Shown: positions 1 through 9,905 of the stretch, one piece after another
Layout: every line of letters begins with the position of its first letter
How positions within the stretch are numbered: the stretch's first letter is position 1
Assembly (NCBI RefSeq): GCF_000146165.2
Contig: NC_004347.2
Coordinates: 2,046,001-2,110,000, forward strand
Direction: 5' to 3'
DNA: 64,000 nt
From: Shewanella oneidensis MR-1
GTDB taxonomy: Bacteria; Pseudomonadota; Gammaproteobacteria; Enterobacterales; Shewanellaceae
Translations under genes and position numbers: made by a program
The notes under the pieces: model-generated
The model's input: only the letters and a program-made list of their open reading frames with translations
Database searches by the model: none
What the model was told of the DNA's origin: nothing

Positions 1-757
1 GGAGTGCGGCTTCAGGGAAATTGTCTGCCAGCTTGAGTAAATCAATCCCAAGTAGAGGATGCTGCTTAATAAAATTAAGCTCGGGTGCAGACCAAGGTGT
101 GGTTTTTTTCAAAATTTGCGGGGGTACTTTGAGTTTTCCCACATCATGAAACAGAGCGCTTAAGCCGACTAATTCGATTTCACTACGGTCCCATTCCATC
201 TCTTTGGCAATCAGCATGGAGAGGATGGAGACATTTAATGAATGATAATAAATGCTTTCATCCTGCTTGGCATCACTCATTAAATGCAGCACTAGATTGT
301 CTGAGGTTAAGAGTTGTTCCACCATACTTTGAACTAACACCTTGGCATCATCAACGGCATTCAATGGCCGATTGCGTAGCTTAGAGATCAGACTGCGCAT
401 CATGGCGACTGAGCGAGTGAAATTTTGCTCAGTTTTATGAATATCTCGGCGAAGTTTCTTTTGTACTTCAATTTGTTCAGCCTTGTAGATATCCATATTA
501 TTTTTAAGATCATGGAGTTCAGGGCTGGGAGGCAGTGTTATGGGGTTAACCGCTTCAGGATTTAAGGGGGCGATTTCACTGCGCTCTAAATCGACGATAA
601 CGTGTTCAATACCAAGATTTTTAATTAATTCAATTTGCGCAGCCTGTTTAATGTGAAAGCTACTGAATAAAAAAGGATGATCTTTCCAGGCAACGGGTAA
701 ACGCACAAAATTCCCTACCTGTAATTGATGAACTGAGACTTTACAGCTTTTTTTCAT
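1..757 (-). CDS. HD-GYP domain protein, 3' end cut by the window edge
   Basis: The reading frame runs from an ATG at 757 off the left edge, giving 252 residues without a stop. The first 125 or so residues look like the DUF3391 domain that precedes many HD-GYP domains (VRLPVAWKDHPFLFSSF, then a charged helix). The HD-GYP part follows, with YYHSLNVS and the metal-binding FHDVGK motif; the GYP part lies outside the window. HD-GYP proteins are phosphodiesterases that linearise cyclic di-GMP, so a role in motility or biofilm control is likely, but activity cannot be judged without the missing C-terminus. No signal peptide or membrane segment is visible, so it should be cytoplasmic. The Shine-Dalgarno before the chosen ATG is weak. 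The gene is divergent from the oxygenase gene at 1078. Confidence 0.88.
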   Translation of the reverse strand, partial: MKKSCKVSVHQLQVGNFVRLPVAWKDHPFLFSSFHIKQAAQIELIKNLGIEHVIVDLERSEIAPLNPEAVNPITLPPSPELHDLKNNMDIYKAEQIEVQKKLRRDIHKTEQNFTRSVAMMRSLISKLRNRPLNAVDDAKVLVQSMVEQLLTSDNLVLHLMSDAKQDESIYYHSLNVSILSMLIAKEMEWDRSEIELVGLSALFHDVGKLKVPPQILKKTTPWSAPELNFIKQHPLLGIDLLKLADNFPEAAL

Positions 758-1077
758 ATTTTTGTTATCGCGAAGCTAATGAAGTTATTTTATCCCCAGA
801 CAACCTGAAGATTCAGAGATCAGCGGGAGTTTAACGCACTTTAGGCAAAGCGGCTATTTGCAGACCTCATGGGCTGAGTTAAAAATAACCAATCCAACGT
901 ATAGTGCGTTACCACGTGTTAACATTTACTGCCGGTAGAGAGTGACTAAGGCGCTCTACTTCCGTTTTGCATCAATTCAAAAGGTGGTCGGCATTCTGTT
1001 ATTGATGCAGCTTTACAATTACTTAACTAACATGTCAGCATAGTAAGAGTAGAAAATAGCCAAAGCATCGAGCATAT
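758..1077. other. Divergent intergenic region
   Basis: This 320-base spacer separates the start of the HD-GYP gene from the start of the oxygenase gene and must hold the promoters of both. I see no terminator, no RNA gene and no clear operator in it. Confidence 0.5.
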
Positions 1078-1773
1078 ATGGATTTTATCGAAGTATACCC
1101 TAATGCAATACCTGATGATCTATGTGATCGTCTCATTCTTGCGTTTGAAAAGCACTCTGGCGTCGTTGATGGGCAAACTGGCAATGGTGTTGACCTTGAA
1201 AAAAAGATCAGTCGAGATCTTACATTAGATAATTTCACCGATTTACAGCCTCTTAAAAATGAATTGTTATCTTACACTCTTAAGGGAACGGCAGACTATT
1301 TTAGCCAATATGCAATGGCGCTAATGGGAGCAGTGGCGGTTTCTGTCAGTGATGAGCAAGGTCAAGCGGTTACCTTAACACCAAGCAATTTTGAGCGTTT
1401 AGGTAAGCCTAGAGCGGAGGCATTAGTCAAATATTTATACCGTAGTGGCAGTATTAATATTCAAAAATATCAAAAGAATAAAGGTGGATATCCCCACTGG
1501 CATTCGGAGCAATTCCCCCAACTAAGCCACAATGAAGCCTTACACCGTGTGGTGCTCTATATGTTTTATTTAAACGATGTGGAGGAGGGGGGGGAGACCG
1601 AGTTTTATTACCAGCAACGTAAGATTTCGCCTAAAAAAGGCACAATGGTGATTGCGCCAGCAGGCTTTACCCATTCCCACCGCGGCAATATGCCTATTAG
1701 TAATGATAAATACATTGCCACCTCTTGGGTGATGTTTAATCGGGCCGAGCAGCTATATGCTGTTTATGCATAA
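1078..1773 (+). CDS. 2OG-Fe(II) oxygenase, prolyl 4-hydroxylase type
   Basis: The 231-residue product has the double-stranded beta-helix signature of Fe(II)/2-oxoglutarate dioxygenases. The first metal pair is the HxE form in YPHWHSEQ, the strand RVVLYMFYLNDVEEGGETEF is typical of the P4Hc family, and the distal histidine lies in GFTHSHRGN about 50 residues later, followed by a basic residue that could bind 2-oxoglutarate. Family members hydroxylate proline or other residues or small molecules; the substrate here is unknown. There is no signal peptide. The gene stands alone, convergent with the histidine-kinase gene, whose stop is only 5 bases away. Use of Glu instead of Asp as the third metal ligand is less common but found in the superfamily. 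Confidence 0.8.
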   Translation: MDFIEVYPNAIPDDLCDRLILAFEKHSGVVDGQTGNGVDLEKKISRDLTLDNFTDLQPLKNELLSYTLKGTADYFSQYAMALMGAVAVSVSDEQGQAVTLTPSNFERLGKPRAEALVKYLYRSGSINIQKYQKNKGGYPHWHSEQFPQLSHNEALHRVVLYMFYLNDVEEGGETEFYYQQRKISPKKGTMVIAPAGFTHSHRGNMPISNDKYIATSWVMFNRAEQLYAVYA

Positions 1774-1778
1774 AATGG

Positions 1779-3128
1779 TCAGGCAGGGATGGTAATCCTG
1801 AATAGTGCGCCTTCTAAATGGCTTTCCTCTATTTTCAGGCTTCCACCATAGCTACTGACAATTTCATCACATACGGCTAAACCAATCCCTTGTCCTGGGG
1901 ATTGGGTGTCGGCTCTCACGCCCCGTTGAATGATTTTTTGCCGCAATTGCTCTTCTACGCCTGGGCCATCATCTTCGACGATTAACTCAAAATCACCCTG
2001 CTCATTAAAATGTGCCGTCACCTGTACTTGGCTAATACATAATCTAAAGGCGTTTTCCATTAAATTGCCGCAAAGTTCCATCAAATCGCCTTTATTGCCA
2101 GGAAACAATAAATTAGCCGAAATGTTGGCTTTAAATTGTACTTGTTTATCGCGGTAAATCTTAAATAGCATTTGTGCGAGTTGTTCAACAAGTGGCGCAA
2201 TGGGGGTGTGTTCTTGCTTTAACCCTTGGCGACCTAACATGGCGCGTTTTAGTTGATATTTAACCAGTTGATCCATTTGGCTGATCTGCTCCATGATTTT
2301 TTCATTGGCAGATTGTTTATTGAGACTTGTGTCGTCGGTAATGGCATGAACGGCGGCGAGGCGAGTTTTCAAGCTGTGTGCCAGATCATTCATTGCATTC
2401 TGATAGCGTTGCTGTTGAGCGCTCGATTGTTGTAATAGCTGGTTAAGCGCTTGAGTTACCCCTTCGAGTTCAACGGGATAGCCTTCAGACAGAGATTTCG
2501 TCTTACCTTGGTTAATCGACTGAAGTTCATTTTGCATTCTGACGAGCGGGCGCATCCCCCAATACGCGGCACTAACCAGTAAAATAAGGGCTAATGCGAG
2601 CACCATCGCAAGACGGATATAGGTACGTTTACTGAATTTACTATATTCCTGCTCCAGTTTAGCGGCATCTTTCATCACCAGCAGATTGTAATGCACGCCT
2701 GCGATTTCAACCGCGAGCAAATACACAAAGTAACCTCTGTCATCTGCCATAGTGAGGTAATAGGGCGGAGAGTCGTTACGGATTTCGTTAAATCGTTCGC
2801 AGGTATCGAATAGGCCACGGTCGACGGCGAGGGATGAGGTCCATACTTGTTTAAACTTTTCATCACAACTAGCAATCACATAGCGTTCTTGCTTGTTGTT
2901 TTCCTCTAACCAAGCACTGGTATCGGGGATGAGATCATGCTCCCTCAGTTCGGCGGCGACTTGAGGAATTTCGGCGATGAGCTGGGCGGTTTCTTCGTTA
3001 TAACTATTTTGAGCATGCAGAACGTTCACCATCCATGCGAGGCCAAACCCCACTAAGGTGATGATGGATAGCGAGGTGAGAAACATCCGCGTGAGTAGAC
3101 GTTTCTTAAACTTGAGTCTTAGTTGCAT
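1779..3128 (-). CDS. phoQ: PhoQ-like sensor histidine kinase
   Basis: This is a 449-residue membrane histidine kinase. A first membrane segment lies at about residues 17-36, a periplasmic sensor domain follows to about 170, and a second membrane segment spans about 172-192, then a HAMP-like linker. The phosphoacceptor motif LAHSLKTRLAAV puts the histidine at 251. The ATP-binding domain has the N box (N354, N359), DGPG at 387-390 and GQGIGLA near 412-418. H-S-L-K-T around the histidine is typical of the PhoQ group. The gene overlaps the upstream response-regulator gene by about 10 bases, so the two are translationally coupled. PhoQ senses divalent cations, acid pH and cationic peptides in enterics; the sensor domain here is shorter and its acidic patch is not obvious, so the signal is uncertain. 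Confidence 0.85.
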   Translation of the reverse strand: MQLRLKFKKRLLTRMFLTSLSIITLVGFGLAWMVNVLHAQNSYNEETAQLIAEIPQVAAELREHDLIPDTSAWLEENNKQERYVIASCDEKFKQVWTSSLAVDRGLFDTCERFNEIRNDSPPYYLTMADDRGYFVYLLAVEIAGVHYNLLVMKDAAKLEQEYSKFSKRTYIRLAMVLALALILLVSAAYWGMRPLVRMQNELQSINQGKTKSLSEGYPVELEGVTQALNQLLQQSSAQQQRYQNAMNDLAHSLKTRLAAVHAITDDTSLNKQSANEKIMEQISQMDQLVKYQLKRAMLGRQGLKQEHTPIAPLVEQLAQMLFKIYRDKQVQFKANISANLLFPGNKGDLMELCGNLMENAFRLCISQVQVTAHFNEQGDFELIVEDDGPGVEEQLRQKIIQRGVRADTQSPGQGIGLAVCDEIVSSYGGSLKIEESHLEGALFRITIPA

Positions 3129-3793
3129 GGCAGATTGAATTTATATCCTTGGCCACGGATTGTCGCTATCGGATTATCTATTCCATCGCGGGTCAGTTTT
3201 TTACGTAAACGGCTCACCATGACTTCAATAGTATTTGGGTCGCCTTCTTTGTCGCCATAGATCACATCTAGCAGCCGCTGCTTTGCTACTACCTCGTGGC
3301 AATGGCGCATTAAATATTCGAGGATAAGATACTCAAAGGCGGTGACTTCCATGATGTCATTACCGAGGGTCACTTGTTTAGCGGCAAGATCGAGTTTTAA
3401 CTCACCACTGGTAATAACAGGTTTGACAAACCCTGCGCTGCGTCTGACCAAGGCATCAAGCCTTGCAACAAGTTCTTCTTTTTGGAAGGGTTTAACTAAG
3501 TAATCGTCTGCGCCCGCATTGAGGCCTTCAACTTTATCTTGCCAATTCACCCTCGCCGTGAGGATAAGAATGGGGGCTTTAACGCCTTCTTCACGTAATT
3601 GCTGGATAAGGCTGATACCATCTTGATCGGGTAAACCTAAATCGACAATCGCGACATCTATGGGATAATTGGTTGCTTGGAAGAATCCTTCCTTGGCAGT
3701 GAGGGCAACTTGAACTTGGTTGCCCAAGTCACTTAGTTGTACTTTTAGATGGTGGGATAAAATAAGATCATCTTCAACAACCAAAATTCTCAT
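3119..3793 (-). CDS. phoP: PhoP-like OmpR-family response regulator
   Basis: The protein has an N-terminal receiver domain with the acidic pocket in LVVEDD, the phosphoacceptor aspartate in VDLGLPDQDG, a threonine in LILTAR and the lysine in YLVKPF. The C-terminal half is an OmpR-type winged helix that ends in the usual VSRLRKKL and TIRGQGYKF motifs. The ATG at 3793 is preferred because AAGG lies ten bases upstream of it; an ATG at 3802 is also in frame but would have that AAGG only one base before it. It is co-transcribed with the overlapping kinase gene. The closest family match by eye is PhoP/PmrA-type regulators; gene names are by similarity only. Confidence 0.88.
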   Translation of the reverse strand: MRILVVEDDLILSHHLKVQLSDLGNQVQVALTAKEGFFQATNYPIDVAIVDLGLPDQDGISLIQQLREEGVKAPILILTARVNWQDKVEGLNAGADDYLVKPFQKEELVARLDALVRRSAGFVKPVITSGELKLDLAAKQVTLGNDIMEVTAFEYLILEYLMRHCHEVVAKQRLLDVIYGDKEGDPNTIEVMVSRLRKKLTRDGIDNPIATIRGQGYKFNLPCN

Positions 3794-3974
3794 AATACTC
3801 ATGCCTTAATTTCGACTGGGCTCAGTGTACGCAAAATATACGTGGGAGCCAAATATTGTCTTATCTTAGCCACAAGGAACTTAACCTCGGCTGACCAAGG
3901 TTCATCAATGTCGAAAATAAGTACTAATCTATTGTCTTTAAAGTCATTATCTTTAAAGCATATTTTGGTGGCTA

Positions 3975-4319
3975 TTAGGCCTTAGCATAAGTACTTTTCG
4001 CTCTGCGCCAGATGTCGTTGGCGCTCCACACCGCTCCTAAACTAAAAAGCATTACGCTACCCATGATGAGCGCAAGTCTTAACCAAGGCGCGCCGTGGGA
4101 GATCCGCATCTGTATGGCATCAATTGCTGTGGTGCTCCAAACGATGATAACGCTGATACACAAAACGGCTTGCAGCAGACGAATGACAAGTGGGTGTTTA
4201 ATGAGTAAGCCAAGAGGCGCTAATGCAAAAATACTGGTGAACACGAGTTGGTCGTACCGTAAAAAATGTGCGCTTAACAGCCAAAAGGCGACAATAATCC
4301 AACTCACTCTCCACCACAT
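3975..4319 (-). CDS. Small inner-membrane protein of unknown function
   Basis: The 114-residue product begins MWWRVSWIIV and has about four hydrophobic segments, at roughly residues 3-20, 24-42, 46-64 and 78-98, with a basic C-terminal end (DIWRRAKSTYAKA). The ATG at 4319 is chosen because TTGGAG lies six bases upstream; an in-frame TTG six codons earlier is less likely. It lies upstream of phoP on the same strand, with about 170 bases between, so it may be separate or weakly co-transcribed. I recognise no family. It resembles the many four-helix membrane proteins annotated as hypothetical. Confidence 0.65.
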   Translation of the reverse strand: MWWRVSWIIVAFWLLSAHFLRYDQLVFTSIFALAPLGLLIKHPLVIRLLQAVLCISVIIVWSTTAIDAIQMRISHGAPWLRLALIMGSVMLFSLGAVWSANDIWRRAKSTYAKA

Positions 4320-4425
4320 AATATTCTCCAATAACAATTTTGATGTGGGCTAATATAGCGACATTTAAAGGACTATTCTATTTGCTTGTTCACAAAACAA
4401 CGATTTGACGATATTCAATCATAAG

Positions 4426-4448
4426 CAAGCCCAACAACGTTGGGCTTG
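4426..4448 (-). terminator. Stem-loop after the symporter gene
   Basis: CAAGCCCAA and TTGGGCTTG form a perfect 9-base-pair stem with a five-base loop, 37 bases past the stop of the symporter gene. The T-run is poor, so it is a probable, not certain, Rho-independent terminator. Confidence 0.55.
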
Positions 4449-4484
4449 GAGGATAAACATTAACCATAAATTATAAGGACATTT

Positions 4485-5798
4485 TTAATCTATTTTATGG
4501 ACTTGTTCATCGAAGCTAGGAGCAATTTTGCCTGCTTGAGTATTGTTAAATACAGTTTCATTAAATTCGCCTTCTGATTTCGCGATAATGACTGTGGCCA
4601 CACAATCGCCGGTGACGTTAACCGCGGTACGCACCATATCCAGCAGTCGATCAACACCAATAATTAGGGCAATACCTTCAACGGGGAGGCCAACTTGGTT
4701 AAGTACCATAGCCAACATAATTAACCCAACACCAGGGACTCCGGCGGTGCCAATAGAGGCTAAAGTGGCTGTGACAATCACCGCTGCGTAATCGGTAAGC
4801 GATAATTCAATACCAAATACTTGGGCGATAAATACCGTAGCTACACCTTGCATAATCGCAGTACCATCCATGTTAATGGTTGCGCCTAATGGCAGGGTAA
4901 AAGAGGCAATTTTATTGTCGACACCGAGTCTGTGTTCAGAAGCTTCAATGGTAATAGGTAAGGTTGCGTTAGAGCTGGCAGTTGAAAAAGCAAACAGCTG
5001 CACATCGCGCATTTTACGGATGAAAATCAGCGGATTTAATCCAGAAAATGCTTTAAGTAAGATTGAATAGGTCACAAAATTATGAATAAGTAGCAGAGTA
5101 AGTACAAGGAAGAAGTATTTAACGACACTGCCAAAGGTTTCTAAACCTAAGGTCAAGGCTAATTTTGCCATCAGTGCAAACACACCATAGGGCGCTAACT
5201 GCATAACTAGGGTCACTACCCGCATAATTACGTTGTTTAGGTCATCAAAAAGCTGGGCGATACGGTTACCTCGCTCCCCAAGATGAGCAATAGCAAAGCC
5301 GAAAATAACTGCAAAAATAATGATTTGCAGCATATTTCCTTCACTCATGGCCTGCACCGGATTGGTGGGCATCATGTCAATGATGACCTGAGCAAAACTG
5401 GGTGCTTCTTTTGCGACATAATTTAACTTTTCGTTAGCTAATGTCGCATCCCCTGGATGGACTATGACCGCAGCAAACACGGCCAACACTAATGCAAGGA
5501 CAGTTGTGAATAAATAAAAGGCTAAGGTTTTACCCCCTAATCGTCCCAACTTAGATGGCTCACTTAACGAACAAGTCCCACAAACTAATGAAATAAACAC
5601 CAGTGGAACCACTAACATTTTTAAGCTTGAGATAAAAATCGTACCGATTACATGTAAAAAACCGTCGGTGATATAGTCCTTAATAAAGATACTGTCGGGG
5701 AACAAATTGCGAAGAATAAGTCCGAATATAATGCCGGTTGCCATGCCGATTAAGATTTTACTGGTCAGTCCGAGTTTATTTTGTAATGAGGTTGCCAT
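4485..5798 (-). CDS. Sodium:dicarboxylate/glutamate symporter (DAACS family)
   Basis: The 437-residue product is a multi-spanning transporter of the DAACS (GltP/DctA/GltPh) fold. The diagnostic C-terminal half is intact: the HP1 serine-rich tip SSNATLP, the TM7 motif INMDGT, the HP2 loop ASIGTAGVPG and the TM8 substrate-binding run DMVRTAVNVTGD. The TM8 Arg-Thr pair coordinates the acidic side chain in characterised homologues. It would import C4-dicarboxylates or acidic amino acids with sodium or protons; which one cannot be read from the sequence, though Arg at this TM8 position favours acidic substrates. AGGAA lies a few bases before the ATG. It is monocistronic, divergent from the Big-1 lipoprotein gene. 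Confidence 0.92.
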   Translation of the reverse strand: MATSLQNKLGLTSKILIGMATGIIFGLILRNLFPDSIFIKDYITDGFLHVIGTIFISSLKMLVVPLVFISLVCGTCSLSEPSKLGRLGGKTLAFYLFTTVLALVLAVFAAVIVHPGDATLANEKLNYVAKEAPSFAQVIIDMMPTNPVQAMSEGNMLQIIIFAVIFGFAIAHLGERGNRIAQLFDDLNNVIMRVVTLVMQLAPYGVFALMAKLALTLGLETFGSVVKYFFLVLTLLLIHNFVTYSILLKAFSGLNPLIFIRKMRDVQLFAFSTASSNATLPITIEASEHRLGVDNKIASFTLPLGATINMDGTAIMQGVATVFIAQVFGIELSLTDYAAVIVTATLASIGTAGVPGVGLIMLAMVLNQVGLPVEGIALIIGVDRLLDMVRTAVNVTGDCVATVIIAKSEGEFNETVFNNTQAGKIAPSFDEQVHKID

Positions 5799-6018
5799 GG
5801 GGGTTCCTGTGTGTTTTTTATACGTTCTAATATTGGCGACGACAAGCCTAGCAAGAAAATGCAGAAGTTTAAATGAGTTCTAATGTTAAACTAAGTGCAA
5901 AATATGCGAAATAAAATAAGAGAGTAATGGTAAAGTTACGTGAAAATTGTGTAATGTTAGCCTATAAGTTATAGGCGTCAATTTTAGTATTATCATTAGA
6001 GTAACAGGGAGCCTGACA

Positions 6019-9000
6019 ATGAAGTCAGCGTATAAGGTTTTTCTCGCAGGATTATGTTCACTTTTCTTGGTTGCATGCGGAGGTGGAGGTAGTATCACCG
6101 ACGATGGCACTGGCCCCACGCCCACCCCAAGTGTTATCACTGTTTCATTGAGTATTTCTAACAGTGATAATGTTTCATTAGCTACTCCTGCTGAGGTAAA
6201 AGCAACAGTAGTAGACTCTAAGACTGGCCCTAAAGCTGGAGTGGTTGTTACATTTAAACTTGATAATGCTTCATTAGGCATCTTCACTCCAGCAACAGGG
6301 ACACAACTAACGGATTCGTCAGGTGTTGCAACAATAAAATTAGAAACAGCAACGCTAGCTGGAGCAGGTAACGTCACAGCAAGTATTGCAACTGGAGAGT
6401 CAGCTACAAAGGGTTTTTTCTCAAAGGGTGATGGAGTTACCAATCCTGGTACAGGCAATAAGTTAGCGCTTTCTCTTGTAAATCAGCAGCAGCAAGTTAT
6501 CACAGGTATAAGTGCGGCAGTTCGGGGAATAATTAAAGCCTCTTATACTAACAGCTTGAATGAGCCCCTTGTTGGCAAGGTTGTTGTATTCAACTCAACG
6601 TTAGGTAAACTGTCCCCTGAATCTGGAACTGCCCTGACTAACTCACAAGGAATAGCTGAAATATCGATTACCGCTGGCACCATTGCTGGAGCGGGCAAAA
6701 TTACAGCTAAAGTAGATGGTACTGAAGCTGAACCTCTTGGATTCAATACATTAGGGGATGAGGTTGTTGTTAAACCCATAGATTCATACGCCATAACACT
6801 AAATATTCAAGACTCACAAGGTAATAATTTAAGAAAAATTAGCCATAGTGTACCTGGCTCTGTGGTTGCTACTTTGTTAAAGGATGGAGTTCCTGCAAGT
6901 TATCAAAAGATTTCCTTCAATCTAAACGGTGAAGGTATTCTAAATCCATCCTCTGGTACAGCATTAACTGATTTAAGTGGTCGAGCTCTAGTTACACTTG
7001 TTACTGGAACAAATGCTGGTGCTGCAACTGTTACTGCAAGCTTCTCTCTCGACAATGACATTATTACTGATAGCTTCAACGCTGAAGTTGCAGGTGACGC
7101 CCCCGGTGGTAATGGTGAAGCTAATTCTTTATCGATTCAATTAACCAATAGCCTTACAGGTCTATCAACTACAAATATCAGTGCTAACCAACCAGCGAAG
7201 GTTACTGTTACTTTAGTCGATAAGGACTCAATTCCTCTAAGCGGTAAAGTCGTAAGTTTTGCAAGCAGTTTAGGTAATTTTTTACCTTCTAAAGGCACTG
7301 CACTTACTGATTCTATTGGTCGAGCATCAATTACTTTGACCGCCGGTAGTATTGAAGGCGCTGGCGAAATTACTGCTACTTACGGAACGGCTAAAGCCAT
7401 TATTGGATTTGCTACAGCAGGGGATGAAATAGATCCAGTAGAGGCTAGTCCAGAAATCACATTTGATATATATAATTGTAATGGTGTTGCAGCTTGGGAT
7501 AAAACACTAAAGAACTTTGAAGTTTGTCAACCCACAGACAATATCACTAATGATAAACCAGGCATCATAGGGGCTAAAGTTACTCGTTCTGGTAGTACGC
7601 AGCCTTTGCAACAAGTGCTTGTTACTGCAGCAACAACATTAGGAGCAATAAGCCCTAATTCTGGTACAGCTATTACAAATGCTGATGGTAAAGCGATTTT
7701 AGATCTATATGCTAATGGTAGTGTTGGTGCGGGTGAAGTATCTTTAAAAGTGAAAGATGTTACCTCAACGAAAGCGTTTGAAATTGGCAGGGTAAACATT
7801 TCTCTAAAACTAGAAACCTCTCTTGGTACAAATTTACTACCTGCTGGCGGTTCTACCATTTTGGATGTCACGGTTTTAAATCCAGACGGTTCATTAGCAA
7901 CTGGTCAACCTTTTACTCTTGTATTTACTTCTGAATGCCAAGCATCAAATAAAGCAATAATTGACTCTCCTGTTATTACAAATGGTGGGAAGGGGTATGC
8001 TACCTATCGAAGTACAGGGTGTGAGACACAAGATACAGTATCTGTTTCTGCTATAACTGGCGGGGGAAGTGTAAGTTCAACTGCAGTTATAAATATTGAT
8101 TCTATCAAAGTTGGTGCTTTGCAGTATGTTTCAGCTAATCCGACATTGCTGGCCTTGCAAGGTACAGGAGGAATCGCTGGTGCAGGATCTCGTTCTGAAA
8201 CATCAGTAGTAACATTTAAGTTACTAGATGAGACTGCTGCGCCAGCAGGGCAAGAAAGAGTTTGTTTTGAGTTAAGTACTGAAGTAGGGGGTATTAGCTT
8301 AAGTCCTGCTCCTTTAGCGCAAGATTATCTCGATTGCCCTAATTTTCCAAAGCCGAATACTTCTAACTATCCTGTTGATTTAAATGCTCCAAATAAATAT
8401 GCCGTTGCTGTAACAGACAGTGCAGGATTAGCATCTGTTATTGTTAGAAGTGGTGATAGAGCGACTCCTGTAAAAGTGTTTGCATTATGGGCTGGCAGTA
8501 CTGCTGCAGGTCATAATGGTGTTATTTCAAATGTGTCAGATCAGCTGGCGATCACAACTGGCCTTGCAGATGCTAATAGTTTCTCTGTCTCTGCATCTAC
8601 GTTTAATCCTGAAGGTTGGGATTATGATAATGAACTTGTAGATATTAATGTTTTAGCAGCGGATCATTTTAATAACATGGTTCCAGCAGGAACAGTAATC
8701 GTTTTTACTGCAGAAGGAGGTGCTATACCAGGCTCTTGTACAACGGGTGGTTTAACTAATCCTGATGGTGCTTGCAGTGTTCAATGGCGCAGTCAGAACC
8801 CTAGACCTTTTGACACTACACTTGTGAAATGCCCCGAGTCATTTAATGGTGACTTTAATCCTCCTTGTATGGGAACATTAAAGTCGCAATTTGATTCAGG
8901 TAAAAATTCATTATTACCTGAACCTAGACCAGGTCGAGCGACTATCACTGCTTATGCTATTGGTGAGGAAAGTTTTGTTGATTTAAATGGTAATGGCTTG

Positions 9001-9732
9001 TTTGATTTTGTTGATACAAATGGCGATGGTGTAATAGAAATAGATAAGGGTGAGACTGAACCTTTTACTGATATCTCTGAGGCTTTCACAGACCATAACG
9101 AGGATGGTTTTTATCGTAAAATATCACAGAGTTCCTCATTAGCTGATTTGCTTATCCAACCTGCGGGTGCAGTAAACGAGGAATTTGTTGATTATAATAG
9201 TGATGGTAAATTTAATAAAGCTGATGAAAAGTATACAGGGCTATTATGTGCTTCTGGTTCCGGACTAGCCTGTTCTGATACTGGTTTGGATGATAATAGA
9301 GCCCAGTTAAATATATTCAAAAACATACCCATCGTTATGTCAGGCAGTACACCTATGATACGGTTAGTTTCTATTGATGGTGATACGATGACCGCAGTTT
9401 CTGAAATAGATCTAATTGATAGAACTGATCCAACAAAACCTGTAGCGAAAGGGCCTCAGACTGTATATTTGTTTGTTTCTGATGTTAATAACAATACGTT
9501 GCCTTTCGAGACTAAAATAAGTACTTCCATAGATAACGGCAAGCTTATCGTTCCAGTAGGAGGAAGTTACTCAATTGCAAGTAATGCATCGAATAAACCA
9601 TTAGTATATGCATTTACAATCGGTCAAGAAGACAAGCCTAACCAAAAACTCTCTGGTGCCCTTGTTATTACTGTCAAAACACCGAAAGGCTCACCTGTGA
9701 GTGTGGCTGTGAATATTACTGATGGTGGTTAA
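6019..9732 (+). CDS. Large Big-1 (Ig-like) repeat lipoprotein
   Basis: The 1237-residue product starts with a lipoprotein signal (VFLAGLCSLFLVAC) followed by GGGGS, so Cys20 should be lipidated and the protein is probably on the outer membrane. After it come at least five Ig-like domains of the bacterial Big-1 type, each about 110 residues, seen from repeated blocks such as LGxFxPxxGTxLTDSxGxAxITLxAGxxxGAGxITA. A less regular region follows with paired cysteines. Around residues 980-1070 lie acidic DxNGDG-like loops (DTNGDGVIE, DYNSDGKF) that resemble calcium-binding sites. Big-1 domains are common in surface adhesins and intimin/invasin proteins; there is no beta-barrel here, so a lipid-anchored surface or periplasmic stalk is likely. 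AGGGAG precedes the ATG. Function is inferred, ligand unknown. Confidence 0.85.
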   Translation: MKSAYKVFLAGLCSLFLVACGGGGSITDDGTGPTPTPSVITVSLSISNSDNVSLATPAEVKATVVDSKTGPKAGVVVTFKLDNASLGIFTPATGTQLTDSSGVATIKLETATLAGAGNVTASIATGESATKGFFSKGDGVTNPGTGNKLALSLVNQQQQVITGISAAVRGIIKASYTNSLNEPLVGKVVVFNSTLGKLSPESGTALTNSQGIAEISITAGTIAGAGKITAKVDGTEAEPLGFNTLGDEVVVKPIDSYAITLNIQDSQGNNLRKISHSVPGSVVATLLKDGVPASYQKISFNLNGEGILNPSSGTALTDLSGRALVTLVTGTNAGAATVTASFSLDNDIITDSFNAEVAGDAPGGNGEANSLSIQLTNSLTGLSTTNISANQPAKVTVTLVDKDSIPLSGKVVSFASSLGNFLPSKGTALTDSIGRASITLTAGSIEGAGEITATYGTAKAIIGFATAGDEIDPVEASPEITFDIYNCNGVAAWDKTLKNFEVCQPTDNITNDKPGIIGAKVTRSGSTQPLQQVLVTAATTLGAISPNSGTAITNADGKAILDLYANGSVGAGEVSLKVKDVTSTKAFEIGRVNISLKLETSLGTNLLPAGGSTILDVTVLNPDGSLATGQPFTLVFTSECQASNKAIIDSPVITNGGKGYATYRSTGCETQDTVSVSAITGGGSVSSTAVINIDSIKVGALQYVSANPTLLALQGTGGIAGAGSRSETSVVTFKLLDETAAPAGQERVCFELSTEVGGISLSPAPLAQDYLDCPNFPKPNTSNYPVDLNAPNKYAVAVTDSAGLASVIVRSGDRATPVKVFALWAGSTAAGHNGVISNVSDQLAITTGLADANSFSVSASTFNPEGWDYDNELVDINVLAADHFNNMVPAGTVIVFTAEGGAIPGSCTTGGLTNPDGACSVQWRSQNPRPFDTTLVKCPESFNGDFNPPCMGTLKSQFDSGKNSLLPEPRPGRATITAYAIGEESFVDLNGNGLFDFVDTNGDGVIEIDKGETEPFTDISEAFTDHNEDGFYRKISQSSSLADLLIQPAGAVNEEFVDYNSDGKFNKADEKYTGLLCASGSGLACSDTGLDDNRAQLNIFKNIPIVMSGSTPMIRLVSIDGDTMTAVSEIDLIDRTDPTKPVAKGPQTVYLFVSDVNNNTLPFETKISTSIDNGKLIVPVGGSYSIASNASNKPLVYAFTIGQEDKPNQKLSGALVITVKTPKGSPVSVAVNITDGG

Positions 9733-9762
9733 TTTACTTTTTAAAGTTGATTAATATGTGTT

Positions 9763-9790
9763 AAGGCGACGATATTGTCGCCTTTTATTT
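9763..9790 (+). terminator. Rho-independent terminator of the Big-1 gene
   Basis: AAGGCGAC and GTCGCCTT pair around a six-base loop and are followed by a T-rich tract, 30 bases past the stop codon. Confidence 0.85.
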
Positions 9791-9905
9791 ATATAATTAG
9801 ATTAAAATCAACGCCAGAACTGATATGCGTTATTTATATTCATGTTCTGTGCCTATTAGTAAAAAATTGACTAAAAAATTATAAATCAGTACCTTTCAGT
9901 ACGAT

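Noticed and set aside
5886..7871. Minus-strand frames of 80-190 codons opposite the Big-1 lipoprotein gene
   Set aside because: They are mirror frames of the repetitive coding sequence, lack ribosome sites and have repeated low-complexity composition.
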